Shown here one piece after another: positions 1-7,504 of a stretch of 11,975 bases of DNA. This DNA is from Syntrophus sp034006265 (GTDB lineage: Bacteria > Desulfobacterota > Syntrophia > Syntrophales > Syntrophaceae). The DNA lies in the NCBI GenBank assembly GCA_034006265.1, contig JAVETB010000085.1, positions 1 through 11,975 of the forward strand, given 5' to 3'. Both the position numbers and the translations under genes were made by a program. Within the stretch, counting starts at the first letter, position 1. Every line of letters begins with the position of its first letter. A model generated the notes under the pieces. That model saw only the letters and a program-made list of their open reading frames with translations. It was not told the origin of the DNA and did not search any database.

Positions 1-119
1 ACTTTACATTGTCCTGCTCGATTCTGAAATAATCGGAAAGCGTTTGGATTTGTTCTTCTGTTTCAACGTGTGTTTTTTGCTGTAATTGTTTGGCTTTTTA
101 CCTTGTCTCTCTCGCCCGC

Positions 120-1139
120 CTAGTGTCCATAGAGATAGAGAACGAAGGAGTTGAGCATGTAGAGAGCAATCAGGAACAGGCTGGTCCAGTCGAACGTTCC
201 AAAGAGGCGCTTCCGAGGACGGTAAATCAGACCGACGATCACGACGGCACTCATGATGACGACGGTGAAAGCGGAAACGGTATGCTGCGCGGCTACGTGG
301 GAAAGCAGCGGGCCTTTTGTGTAGAACAGATCGTCAATAGCAACGATCTGAACATTGAACAGATTGCTTCCCAGTAGATTGCTTACAGCCATGTCGAAAG
401 CGCCGAGACGCAGCGCAGCGATACTCACCACTGTCTCCGGCACCGTCGTTGCGATGGCTATGAACAATGTGCCGATGAAGCTCTGTTCCCAGCCCATGAC
501 ACGGGCCAGCTCCGCTCCTATAAAGGGCAACCACAGGCCGGTCCCAACAACCACGAGTGAACACAGAGCGCATTGAACAATTGCCTGACGTAGTGTCAGG
601 TCCGGATAGCGCTCCGCGGTTTCTTCCGGAGGCTTCCGGCGGTGGAGCTGCTCGTAGCGGAACACAGTTCGGACGGCAATGGCGTAAAGGACGATCAATG
701 CGATCGAGTAGAGTCCGACGTGCCCGATGGACAGCATCCGGCCCCCGGTTCCGATCAGCAGGTTAAAGCCGACGATTCCCGTGAGAATGATGCCGAAACC
801 GGCCGAGAGGATGTGTCCCCGGTTTATCCGGCAGTACAGGGGTTCTCCCGCGGTCATGACATCGAGGATCGCAAGCAGCATGAGATTGAAAATGCAGGCC
901 CCCAGGATGTCGCCAAGGGTAATATCGGGTGTATCCGCCAATGTGACCGAGCTGACCCCGGTCATCAGTTCAGGCAGTGAGGTTACGGTGGCCAGGAGTA
1001 TCAGACCGATCCAGGTTCCGCCTGTCCCGGTTTTTTCGGCGATTGCATCTCCGTAGCGGGAAAGGCGCGATCCGGCCACCCCGATCAGGATCATGCATAT
1101 CATAAAGGAGAACCAGGCGGTCCCAACGGATGTGTCCAT
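120..1139 (-). CDS. CaCA-family sodium/calcium-type cation antiporter
   Basis: This 339-residue inner-membrane protein is built almost entirely of hydrophobic segments and has the two alpha repeats of the Ca2+/cation antiporter superfamily. The first repeat (about residues 51-86) contains T-S-L-P-E with Glu57. The second (about 230-262) contains T-T-V-P-E with Glu235, then S-N-L-L-G-S-N-L-F-N with Asn254. The acidic residues in these motifs coordinate the transported cation in known family members. A short charged, presumably cytoplasmic loop (about 160-185) separates the two halves, as usual in the family. In the first repeat the expected Asn of the G-N-x-x-G-S-N motif is Asp77 (G-D-I-L-G-A-C), so the halves are not symmetric. 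The gene begins 19 bases after livF on the same strand and is probably the last cistron of the liv transcript. I see no good ribosome binding site before its ATG. Family assignment is firm; the ion (Na+/Ca2+, H+ or K+ coupled) cannot be told from sequence. Confidence 0.93.
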   Translation of the reverse strand: MDTSVGTAWFSFMICMILIGVAGSRLSRYGDAIAEKTGTGGTWIGLILLATVTSLPELMTGVSSVTLADTPDITLGDILGACIFNLMLLAILDVMTAGEPLYCRINRGHILSAGFGIILTGIVGFNLLIGTGGRMLSIGHVGLYSIALIVLYAIAVRTVFRYEQLHRRKPPEETAERYPDLTLRQAIVQCALCSLVVVGTGLWLPFIGAELARVMGWEQSFIGTLFIAIATTVPETVVSIAALRLGAFDMAVSNLLGSNLFNVQIVAIDDLFYTKGPLLSHVAAQHTVSAFTVVIMSAVVIVGLIYRPRKRLFGTFDWTSLFLIALYMLNSFVLYLYGH

Positions 1140-1158
1140 GGCTATTCAAAGAAGAAGA

Positions 1159-1848
1159 TTACACCATCAGGTATTTCTTTTTTACTTCATCGTCGGCTTC
1201 AAATTCCGCCGCCGTTCCTTCAAAGCGGATGACCCCGTTATCGATTACATACACGCGGTTCACGAGCTTGACGGCGGACCTGATGTTCTGCTCGGAGAGC
1301 AGAATGCTGATGCCCGAATCGCGCAGCAGCAGGATGAGTTCTTCAAGGCTGCGGATGACAAGTGGGGCCAGGCCTTCTATCGGTTCGTCAAGCAGGATGA
1401 GATCCGGGCTTCCCATGAGGGCGCGGGCAATCGTGAGCATCTGCTGTTCACCCCCGCTCAGAAAGCCGGCACGGCGGGATTTTATTTCACTCAGCGCCGG
1501 AAATACGTCATAAACCCGCTTCCTGCTCCAGTCACCGCGCCTTTTATAAACAATATCGAGGTTTTCATCCACTGTCAAATCCGCAAACACGCGCCTGTCG
1601 TCCGGGACGTACCCGATGCCCTTTCTGAAGAGCTTGTACGGCTTCTGGCCGGTAATGTCCTCACCGTTATAAATGATCCTCCCTTCCATGGGCGGGGTCA
1701 GGCCCATGATGCTTCTCATCGTGGTGCTTTTGCCTGCCCCGTTTCTTCCGAAAAGCCCTACGATCTCTCCCCTTTCCAGATGAAGCGATTCGTCGAAAAG
1801 GATATGGCTTAATCCGTAATAGGTCTGAATATTCCGTACTTCAAGCAT
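1159..1848 (-). CDS. livF: Liv-type ABC transporter ATP-binding protein LivF
   Basis: This is one of the two ATPase subunits that power import of branched-chain amino acids or similar carboxylates from the periplasm. From the chosen ATG it is 229 residues, close to the usual LivF length. Walker A is G-R-N-G-A-G-K-S-T (residues 34-42), the ABC signature is L-S-G-G-E-Q-Q (130-136), and Walker B is L-I-L-L-D-E-P (150-156). The switch position after Walker B reads S-E-Q-N, with Gln187 where most ABC ATPases have His; this Gln is typical of LivF. The reading frame stays open upstream to 1905, but the ATG at 1846-1848 begins the conserved M-L-E-V-R-N-I start and overlaps the last 8 bases of livG, which suggests translational coupling. 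The antiporter gene follows 19 bases downstream. Confidence 0.95.
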   Translation of the reverse strand: MLEVRNIQTYYGLSHILFDESLHLERGEIVGLFGRNGAGKSTTMRSIMGLTPPMEGRIIYNGEDITGQKPYKLFRKGIGYVPDDRRVFADLTVDENLDIVYKRRGDWSRKRVYDVFPALSEIKSRRAGFLSGGEQQMLTIARALMGSPDLILLDEPIEGLAPLVIRSLEELILLLRDSGISILLSEQNIRSAVKLVNRVYVIDNGVIRFEGTAAEFEADDEVKKKYLMV

Positions 1849-2584
1849 GATTGCTCCCGCCGAGATAGGCCTCCTGGACAATCCTGTTGCATCGGATCGC
1901 GTCACAGCAGTCCTGGGCGACCGTTGTGCCTCGGACCATGACCATAATCCGGTCGGCTATGCCGAAAACCATTTCCATGTCATGCTCGCAGAATACGATG
2001 GTAAGGCCCATCTCCCTGGACAGTCTCCGGATCAGGTCGATGCAGCGCTCGCCTTCATCCTGTGCCATTCCCGCCGTCGGTTCATCAAGGATGAGGAAAT
2101 GCGGATTTCCGCCCAGCGCCATTGCAATCTCGAGTACCTTGCGGTCTCCGTGTGACAGCAGAGCGGCAACAACGTTTCCCTTTCCCTTAAGCCCCGCCCT
2201 GTTGAGTATTTCCTCGGTCTCCTGCCGCACCAGCTTTGAAGACGACGCAAAGAGGTTCCAGGTCCTCTTTTCCCTTGCGAGAATTGAAACCTGGATGTTC
2301 TCAAAAACCGTGAGTTTCTGGAAGAGGTTTACGACCTGGAAGGAACGGGAAATCCCCCTTCTGCAGACTTCGTGGGGCAGGGACCCCGTAATGTCCTCGC
2401 CCTTGAAGATAACGCGGCCGCCGTCAGGCTTGACGACCCCGGTGATCAGGTTGAACAGGGTCGTTTTCCCGGCTCCGTTGGGGCCTATAACAGCGATGAT
2501 CTCCCCCTGCCGGACCTCAAGATTCGCCTTGTTGACGGCCCGAAATCCGTCGAATGATTTTGACAATTCCTCGACAATAAGCAC
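1841..2584 (-). CDS. livG: Liv-type ABC transporter ATP-binding protein LivG
   Basis: This is the second ATPase subunit of the importer, 247 residues, expected to form a heterodimer with LivF on the cytoplasmic face of LivH-LivM. Walker A is G-P-N-G-A-G-K-T-T (residues 34-42), Walker B is L-I-L-D-E-P-T (164-170), and the H-loop His is His201 (C-E-H-D). The S-R-S-F-Q-V-V-N-L-F stretch around residue 80-88 is characteristic of LivG. The signature reads L-S-H-G-D-R-K (143-149) where LivG more often has L-S-Y-G-Q-Q-R, a tolerated variant. The start codon is GTG at 2582-2584, 3 bases after the livM stop. The end overlaps livF by 8 bases. Confidence 0.95.
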   Translation of the reverse strand: MLIVEELSKSFDGFRAVNKANLEVRQGEIIAVIGPNGAGKTTLFNLITGVVKPDGGRVIFKGEDITGSLPHEVCRRGISRSFQVVNLFQKLTVFENIQVSILAREKRTWNLFASSSKLVRQETEEILNRAGLKGKGNVVAALLSHGDRKVLEIAMALGGNPHFLILDEPTAGMAQDEGERCIDLIRRLSREMGLTIVFCEHDMEMVFGIADRIMVMVRGTTVAQDCCDAIRCNRIVQEAYLGGSNHA

Positions 2585-2587
2585 AAG

Positions 2588-3667
2588 TCACTCCCCGACC
2601 GCCACGGCTTCCCGGCCTTTCTCCTTGAGCCTGTCGAAGAATCCAAGCACGCCGTTCGGTACGAAAAAGATTACCAGAATGCAGATGACTCCAAGCACCA
2701 GAGTCCAGTATGAAGAAAAACTCGCAGCGAATGCCATAAGCGAGTCAGCGGCAGACTCGCTTATGGCGCCTCCGAAAAGACCAATGGCCGATGACGTCAA
2801 AAACTCCACAAAGGAACCGGAGAATGTCCTGATGAAGATCACAATGGCGGCACCAGTGAGCGGACCGAAAAAATTATACATGCCTCCCAGCAGGCACATG
2901 ATGATGAGTTCCATGGACAGCGTCCAGAACAGCATATCCGGAAAAACCGTATTGTCCACAACAACAAAGAGCACGCCGGCGACCCCGGCAAAGAAGCCTG
3001 CAATGACGAGCGTAACCAGCTGATGCGCCATGACATTGATACCTATCATTTCGCTGCGCACGGGGTTGTCGCGTATTCCCTGAAGGGCGATGCCGAACGG
3101 TGATTTGATGATCCTGTACAGCGCAAAAAAGCTGACGCCCGTGACCGCCAGGACGAAATAGTAAGCCCCCCTGGCGGAGGCAAGGACATCGGGCACGGGT
3201 ATCCCTTGTATCCCGTCATCGCCGCCGGTGAAGGAATACCATCGGTAGACGACGGCCCACACAAGCGAGCCGAGAGATATCTGCAGCATGCCGAAATACA
3301 GCTTGGACAGCCGCATGCAGATCAGCCCCATGATCAGCGCCAGCAAAGCTGAGACGGCAGGTCCGCAGAGAAAAGCGATCCACGGCGAGATACCCATCCT
3401 CGTGATGGCAAGGGCGGTTCCGTAGGCGCCGGCGCCGTAAAACACGGCATGATGGAACTGGTAGATCCCTCCGTAGCCCAGGGGCAGATTGCAGCTTGTC
3501 GCTGCGAGTCCGTAAAGGAGGATGACGGAAGCCAGGTATATGTAAAATCGGAAAGCCGACAACGGCACTACGGCGGGTAGAAGGACAAGCAGGACCACGC
3601 CGAGAAAGACCCATGTCTTATAACCCGCGGACAGCATGTTCTTTAAAGCTGCATTTCCGGTTACCAT
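2588..3667 (-). CDS. livM: Liv-type ABC transporter permease LivM
   Basis: This is one of the two membrane permeases of the importer, 359 residues with multiple hydrophobic segments. The G-Y-G-G-I-Y-Q-F-H-H-A-V-F-Y-G-A-G-A-Y-G stretch (residues 64-83) matches the conserved N-terminal LivM motif. The G-G-M-Y-N-F-F-G-P-L-T-G-A-A stretch (261-274) is the conserved loop that meets the ATPase, and the protein ends in the usual F-x-P-N-G-V-L-G-F pattern. Between residues about 290 and 317 there is an extra Ala/Ser/Gly-rich loop, compared with the short E-Y-W-like link I expect from typical homologues. That loop is encoded in part by a perfect inverted repeat (2733-2767). The ATG start overlaps the livH stop by 7 bases, and livG starts 3 bases after the stop, so all are in one operon. 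The family call is secure; the extra-loop statement relies on recalled homologues. Confidence 0.94.
   Translation of the reverse strand: MVTGNAALKNMLSAGYKTWVFLGVVLLVLLPAVVPLSAFRFYIYLASVILLYGLAATSCNLPLGYGGIYQFHHAVFYGAGAYGTALAITRMGISPWIAFLCGPAVSALLALIMGLICMRLSKLYFGMLQISLGSLVWAVVYRWYSFTGGDDGIQGIPVPDVLASARGAYYFVLAVTGVSFFALYRIIKSPFGIALQGIRDNPVRSEMIGINVMAHQLVTLVIAGFFAGVAGVLFVVVDNTVFPDMLFWTLSMELIIMCLLGGMYNFFGPLTGAAIVIFIRTFSGSFVEFLTSSAIGLFGGAISESAADSLMAFAASFSSYWTLVLGVICILVIFFVPNGVLGFFDRLKEKGREAVAVGE
2733..2767. repeat. Perfect inverted repeat inside livM
   Basis: The 14-base arm gccataagcgagtc (2733-2746) is followed by a 7-base spacer (agcggca) and its exact reverse complement (2754-2767). It lies in frame within livM and encodes residues 301-312 (A-I-S-E-S-A-A-D-S-L-M-A). 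An 8-base direct repeat aaaaactc lies outside it at 2716-2723 and 2799-2806. The palindrome is seen directly; whether it is an inserted element, an RNA hairpin or coincidence is not known. Confidence 0.85.
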
Positions 3668-4560
3668 GCGGATTTAAGAAGCCCCCTCGGCCTGAAAATC
3701 AGAACGATGACGACGGCAAGGTAGGGGAAGATGATTCCGAATTTCGGCCAGATAAGTATTCCCATGGACTGCGTGAGTCCGAAGATCAGGGCGCCGAGCA
3801 ACGCCCCCCAGATGTTGCCCAGCCCCCCGATGATGACGATCAGAAAGGCTTCTATGATAAGCGAATGGTCCATGCCCAGTGTCACGCTTATCGTCGGGGC
3901 GACAAGCGCTCCTCCCAGGCCGGCGAGAAAGCAGCCGATCACGAACACGCCTGCAAAAACCCAGCTTACATTAATTCCTACGGCCCCGACCATTTCCCTG
4001 TCTACAGCCGCTGCTCGGGCAATCTTGCCGATTTTTGTCCGGTTGATAAGCAGCCATAGAAGCAGTGCGACAACCGGTCCCACGCACAGCAGAAATAAAT
4101 TGTAGGTGGGAAAAGGCATTTCCCCGAACAGGGGCACATAGCCCTGGAACATTGCCGGTACGGGGACGGACTTGTACTCGGCGCCCCATGTCAGTTTTAC
4201 AAGATCGCTGAAAATCAGCGAGAGCGCGAAGGTGAGCAGAAGGAGCATCAGATGCTCCCTCTCATAAAGATGACGGAAAAGCGCCCGTTCCGAAATAAAG
4301 CTCACGAGGGCCACAAAAAGAGGAGCCAGGATAAGCGCAGCCCAGAAGCCGGTCGAACTGTCGGCAAAAAAGCCTGAGACCGTATAAGCCGCAAAGGCTC
4401 CGATCATGTAGAGAGAGCCGTGTGCGACATTGGGGATGCGAAGCGTCCCCAGAATAAGGCTCAGGCCTGAAGAGACAATAAAAAGTATGACCGAGCGGCT
4501 TAAACCGACAAAAATCTGGCTTAGTATCGCCGGCGGAATCACAGCATACAGGATATCCAC
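3661..4560 (-). CDS. livH: Liv-type ABC transporter permease LivH
   Basis: This is the partner permease of LivM, 299 residues and highly hydrophobic, the usual LivH length. The N-terminal G-L-S-L-I-L-G-T-L-R-I-P-N-V-A-H-G-S region (residues 32-49) is the hallmark LivH motif. The C-terminal I-G-G-L-G-N-I-W-G-A-L-L-G-A stretch is the conserved cytoplasmic loop that contacts the ATPase, followed by a final F-R-P-R-G-L segment. The start codon is GTG at 4558-4560, giving M-D-I-L-Y-A-V. It lies 29 bases after the livK stop, and the gene overlaps the livM start by 7 bases. It acts in the inner membrane as half of the translocation pore. Confidence 0.95.
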   Translation of the reverse strand: MDILYAVIPPAILSQIFVGLSRSVILFIVSSGLSLILGTLRIPNVAHGSLYMIGAFAAYTVSGFFADSSTGFWAALILAPLFVALVSFISERALFRHLYEREHLMLLLLTFALSLIFSDLVKLTWGAEYKSVPVPAMFQGYVPLFGEMPFPTYNLFLLCVGPVVALLLWLLINRTKIGKIARAAAVDREMVGAVGINVSWVFAGVFVIGCFLAGLGGALVAPTISVTLGMDHSLIIEAFLIVIIGGLGNIWGALLGALIFGLTQSMGILIWPKFGIIFPYLAVVIVLIFRPRGLLKSAW

Positions 4561-4589
4561 TTATAAGGAAGCTCTTATCCTCTCGTAAT

Positions 4590-5795
4590 CTATTTTTTCC
4601 GGGCTTTTAAAACCTCATTGCAGGAAGAGATGTAATCCTTGCTTGATATGATCTGATTCTCGCTCGAAATTAAGAAATTATATTTCGGATCCTTCCTGGT
4701 CTTTCCAAAATAGATGGGAAGAAGGAGCTGATGGTCGCATTTCCTTATCTGAACTCTGCCGACGGGGCTGTCAAGGGACATGTCTTCGAGGGCGTTAATC
4801 AGAGCTTCCCTGTCGATCTTTTTCGCCTTTTTAAATCCTTCGGCAATAAATCTCGCCGTCATGTATCCGGAGTATGCGCTGCCCTTCGGATATCTGTTAT
4901 AGGCTTTCATGAATTCAGCGACGAAGGCCCTGTTGGCCGGATAGGCGATGTAGAAAAAGTAAGCAGAGGTTCCGTAAACCCCTTCAGGAGCATTCAGCCC
5001 CTGCGGCAGCAATGTGCCGAGCTCGTTTGCCGTGTGCTGGTAAAAGGGGATTTTCTGGCTGAGTCCCGTCGCCTTTGCGGCTTTCTGGAAGTTGACCATC
5101 CCGGACCCGCCTGTGGCTACAATGATGAAATCCGGTTTCGCTGCAATGATCTGGGTAATGTAAGGCGTAAAATCCGCTTCTCCGACTTTCCACCACGATT
5201 CGCCCACCTTCCGCACCCTGGGATTCAGTCTCTTCAAATTGTTCCATGCCGAATTGGCAATGGCATGGCCGTATTCATAATCGTCGCCTGCGATCCAGTA
5301 CTTCACGAAAGGTTTCTTCGAAAGAGCTACTGCGGCGGCTCTGCCCGCCATTTCCGTATTCTCGTTCATGTTGAATACGTATCTGTGGCCTTTTTCGCCC
5401 ACAATCCTGTCGCTCTTGGCATACGTTACAAAGAAGGGAATTTTTTCCTTTTCAGCAAGGTCCGAAATGGCGAGGGTTGACGCGCTGTTGATCGTGCCCA
5501 CAAGAATGTCCACGTTTTCTTTCAGCACGAGCTCTTTGGCCATCGCGCGTCCAATGTCCGGTTTGAACTTGTCATCCCGGGTAACAAGTTCAAACTTTTT
5601 CCCCAGCACGCCGTTTGATGCGTTGATCTTATCCACGGCGAGCTTGAAGCCGTCCAGGACGTCCTGGGTGTATGTCGTTGCCGGGCCGGTATACGTGTCT
5701 ACGATACCTATTTTAATCGTGTTGGCGGCGAATGACGGAAGAGAAAAAACTGAAACCACTATAAGAACAACAACATACAAAGACAGCTTCTTCAT
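4590..5795 (-). CDS. livK: Liv-type ABC transporter periplasmic ligand-binding protein
   Basis: This is the substrate-binding protein of the importer (periplasmic binding protein type 1, Peripla_BP_6 type), 401 residues from the chosen start. Residues 1-23 form a clear signal peptide: Lys-Lys, a hydrophobic core, then a cleavage site near S-F-A-A. The mature protein opens with the family pattern I-K-I-G-I-V-D-T-Y-T-G-P and continues with D-G-F-K-L-A-V-D-K-I-N. The frame is open upstream to 5876, but the ATG at 5793-5795 directly precedes the signal peptide and has a purine-rich ribosome site (aagggggag) 7 bases upstream, so I prefer it. It is the first cistron of the operon. The ligand cannot be read from sequence: leucine-type amino acids, amides, urea and aromatic acids all use this fold. 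The symbol is therefore by position and family only. Confidence 0.92.
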   Translation of the reverse strand: MKKLSLYVVVLIVVSVFSLPSFAANTIKIGIVDTYTGPATTYTQDVLDGFKLAVDKINASNGVLGKKFELVTRDDKFKPDIGRAMAKELVLKENVDILVGTINSASTLAISDLAEKEKIPFFVTYAKSDRIVGEKGHRYVFNMNENTEMAGRAAAVALSKKPFVKYWIAGDDYEYGHAIANSAWNNLKRLNPRVRKVGESWWKVGEADFTPYITQIIAAKPDFIIVATGGSGMVNFQKAAKATGLSQKIPFYQHTANELGTLLPQGLNAPEGVYGTSAYFFYIAYPANRAFVAEFMKAYNRYPKGSAYSGYMTARFIAEGFKKAKKIDREALINALEDMSLDSPVGRVQIRKCDHQLLLPIYFGKTRKDPKYNFLISSENQIISSKDYISSCNEVLKARKK

Positions 5796-5841
5796 AATAG
5801 GCTCCCCCTTATATAAATGACACCACATTTTATCGTTAAGT

Positions 5842-5876
5842 ATTGTACCTCTAGAACATGCCCCTGATTTTGTCAA
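5842..5876 (-). promoter_or_regulatory. Candidate promoter elements for the liv operon
   Basis: On the minus strand there is a perfect TTGACA (complement of 5871-5876) and a TACAAT (complement of 5842-5847, 5 of 6 matches to the -10 consensus). They are 23 bases apart, too far to work together as a standard sigma-70 pair. Either TACAAT works with a poor -35, or regulation uses an activator. They lie about 50-80 bases before the livK ATG. Low confidence. Confidence 0.25.
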
Positions 5877-5926
5877 TTAGATATCTCTGATGGAATGAAA
5901 TTAAAAAGAAGGTAAAGGCCCCCCGC

Positions 5927-5965
5927 TCTCGAAATCCTGCTTCGCATCGCTCAGCAGGGCCGAGA
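5927..5965 (-). terminator. Stem-loop downstream of the HtrA-like protease gene
   Basis: A 6-base stem (cctgct 5936-5941 with agcagg 5953-5958) with an 11-base loop is nested in a 5-base outer stem (5927-5931 with 5961-5965). It lies 16 bases after the protease stop on the minus strand. A T-rich stretch follows about 25 bases further on, not immediately, so it is not a classical intrinsic terminator. It may still end the transcript or protect its 3' end. Confidence 0.3.
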
Positions 5966-5980
5966 TTGTGTTGCACAGGG

Positions 5981-7108
5981 TTATGTTCCGGGCTGCAGCG
6001 CCACGGCCATCTCCAGTGTCCGCCCGCCACGCAGCACCGTTATCTTGACCGTGTCGCCCACGGAAAAGTCGTCCAGGCGTGCAAGCAGCCTGCTGACAGT
6101 GTCAACCGGCTTCCCGTCAACCGCGGTGATGATGTCTCCAGGTACAATTCCCCCATCCGGGGTGATTGTTGCCCCTTTCAGGCCGGCTTGTTCCGCCGCT
6201 GACCCCGGGGATACCCTCAGGATTACGATCCCCTTCAGGCCCAGGAGGGGCTTCAGGCGCTCATTGATTCCCTCATCCAAATGAATGCCGAGGGAAGGGC
6301 GGTTGTATTTCCCGTCCCGGATCAGTTGAGGTACAACCCGGTTCACCGTGTCGACCGGCACGGCGAATCCAATACCGGCGCTGGCTCCGCTCGGGCTGTA
6401 AATGGCCGTGTTGATGCCGATGAGCCGACCGGCGGAATCGAGAAGAGGGCCACCCGAATTTCCGGGGTTGATGGCTGCGTCCGTCTGAATCAGATGCTCG
6501 ATGGTGACGCCATTGCCGCTGAGAGAACGATCCAGCGCTGAAACAACGCCGGTGGTTAGAGTCCAGTCCAGGCCGAAGGGGTTGCCGATGGCGAAGACCT
6601 TCTGGCCGACCTTCAGGTCGCTGCTCGTTCCCAGCGGTACCGGCGGGGGACGCTTGAAGCCTATTCCGATCCTCAGAACGGCGATGTCATGGGAGGGGCT
6701 CGCCCCGACCAGGGCGGCCCTGTAGTCGCTTCCGTCGCTGAGCCTGACTGTTGCTTCACTCGCCCCCTGGATGACGTGAAAGTTGGTAACGACATGCCCG
6801 GCTTGATCCCAGATAAAGCCGGAACCCGTACCGCGCGGCACTGTGAAGACATTGCGGGTCCAGCGATCGCGTACCAGCGCCTTGGTCGTGATGAAGACGA
6901 CGGAGTCGCGCGATTTTTCAAAAAGCTCGATCGTTGCCTTCTCGTCGGCGGCCAGATCGCCGCGGGCCGCCACAGTGCGGGGCGAGGCGTCCGTTTTTGG
7001 GGAAAGCAAGCCCTGAATGTGGGGGCAGCCCCGCCAGAGAATGAACAGCAACGCACCCACCAGGGCATACGCGATGAGGCGGAGGACATAACGGTTTTTG
7101 GCGGCCAT
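5981..7108 (-). CDS. HtrA/DegP-like trypsin-type serine protease (S1C) with one PDZ domain
   Basis: This 375-residue envelope protease is expected to degrade or process misfolded periplasmic proteins. Residues about 8-26 form one uncleaved-looking hydrophobic anchor (L-I-A-Y-A-L-V-G-A-L-L-F-I-L-W), so the enzyme is probably tethered to the inner membrane facing the periplasm, like DegS. The catalytic triad is complete: His111 (T-N-F-H-V-I), Asp141 (S-H-D-I-A-V-L) and Ser218 (G-N-S-G-G-P). A single PDZ domain follows (about 270-372), including the G-L-K-G-A-T-I and G-D-I-I-T-A-V-D-G-K-P motifs. Length fits one-PDZ members rather than the two-PDZ DegP. The ATG at 7106-7108 has a good ribosome site (aaaggagt) 4-5 bases upstream. 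It is a single-gene unit divergent from the PilZ gene. DegS-like signalling versus DegQ-like general proteolysis cannot be decided, so no symbol is given. Confidence 0.95.
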   Translation of the reverse strand: MAAKNRYVLRLIAYALVGALLFILWRGCPHIQGLLSPKTDASPRTVAARGDLAADEKATIELFEKSRDSVVFITTKALVRDRWTRNVFTVPRGTGSGFIWDQAGHVVTNFHVIQGASEATVRLSDGSDYRAALVGASPSHDIAVLRIGIGFKRPPPVPLGTSSDLKVGQKVFAIGNPFGLDWTLTTGVVSALDRSLSGNGVTIEHLIQTDAAINPGNSGGPLLDSAGRLIGINTAIYSPSGASAGIGFAVPVDTVNRVVPQLIRDGKYNRPSLGIHLDEGINERLKPLLGLKGIVILRVSPGSAAEQAGLKGATITPDGGIVPGDIITAVDGKPVDTVSRLLARLDDFSVGDTVKITVLRGGRTLEMAVALQPGT

Positions 7109-7197
7109 AGGACTCCTTTCATAGAGAACGGGCAGACGGATTCAACGGACGACCCCGGGCGGAATCGGATGGATAAGGTTCTGTTGCTGTGCTGCAG

Positions 7198-7227
7198 AAT
7201 ATGTGAGAGAGGCGCCCTCCGTGTCAA
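7198..7227 (-). promoter_or_regulatory. Candidate sigma-70 promoter for the HtrA-like protease
   Basis: On the minus strand a perfect TTGACA (complement of 7222-7227) is followed after 18 bases by CATATT (complement of 7198-7203, 4 of 6 matches to TATAAT). The expected transcription start is near 7191, giving a leader of about 80 bases to the ATG at 7108. The match is reasonable but not confirmed by anything else in the window. Confidence 0.4.
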
Positions 7228-7461
7228 GGAAATTTTAGCCGGCTGATTTCGTGTAGAACCTGATTTTTTCCAGTCATGACTCTACAGATACCGGTAGCGG
7301 AAGGCCGAAGCGGATTCAGGGGCTTGGCGCCTGCCTGTCAGGGCGATTTTCGTGAAAAAGGTGCTTTTCAGCGGCCCCGTTTTTACTGATCACTTCTCGC
7401 ACGGGTCAAGGGGGTCGAGCCTGCCCGCACATGCCCCGGTTTTTCGGCATTCGCCATGCTG

Positions 7462-7477
7462 CGGTGTGCTTTTTGCT
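7462..7477 (+). promoter_or_regulatory. Candidate sigma-54 (-24/-12) promoter for the PilZ gene
   Basis: The sequence cggtgtgctttttgct has GG at 7463-7464, ten bases, then GC at 7475-7476, with the -12 box TTGCT intact. The -24 box matches only the essential GG and one following G. A start about 12 bases further would leave a leader of 17-26 bases, correctly placed for the PilZ gene. No upstream activator site can be identified. Such elements can occur by chance. Confidence 0.3.
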
Positions 7478-7504
7478 AAGACCTTTTTTATTTAACAAGG
7501 AGCC

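Larger units (their letters stand above)
7109..7504. other. Divergent intergenic region between protease and PilZ genes
   Basis: This 396-base non-coding stretch separates two divergently transcribed genes. It contains a sigma-70-like promoter for the protease (7198-7227), a sigma-54-like element before the PilZ gene (7462-7477), the 8-base palindrome agccggct near 7237, and a small hairpin around 7330-7350 (cctg / cagg). Reading frames here are short and show no protein-like composition. I see no tRNA-like or other recognisable RNA fold. Its length leaves room for a regulator site or an unrecognised small RNA. Confidence 0.5.

Noticed and set aside
1..97. Minus-strand frame open from 97 to the left edge with protein-like composition (acidic, Gln-rich), possibly the start of another gene.
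   Set aside because: It has no ATG, GTG or TTG codon in the window and no ribosome site, so no start can be supported; only about 30 codons are visible.
1093..1812. Long plus-strand frame (239 codons) opposite livF.
   Set aside because: It is the antisense shadow of livF, whose Walker and signature motifs are unmistakable; no ribosome site or domain is seen on the plus strand.
1887..3023. Plus-strand frame of 378 codons opposite livG and livM.
   Set aside because: Its Ser/Thr/Pro/Arg-rich, repeat-free composition is typical of antisense to GC-rich codons; livG and livM on the other strand have clear family motifs.
6673..7246. Overlapping frames on both strands over the 5' end of the protease gene.
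   Set aside because: They cover the catalytic domain coding sequence in wrong frames and have no domain or ribosome-site support.
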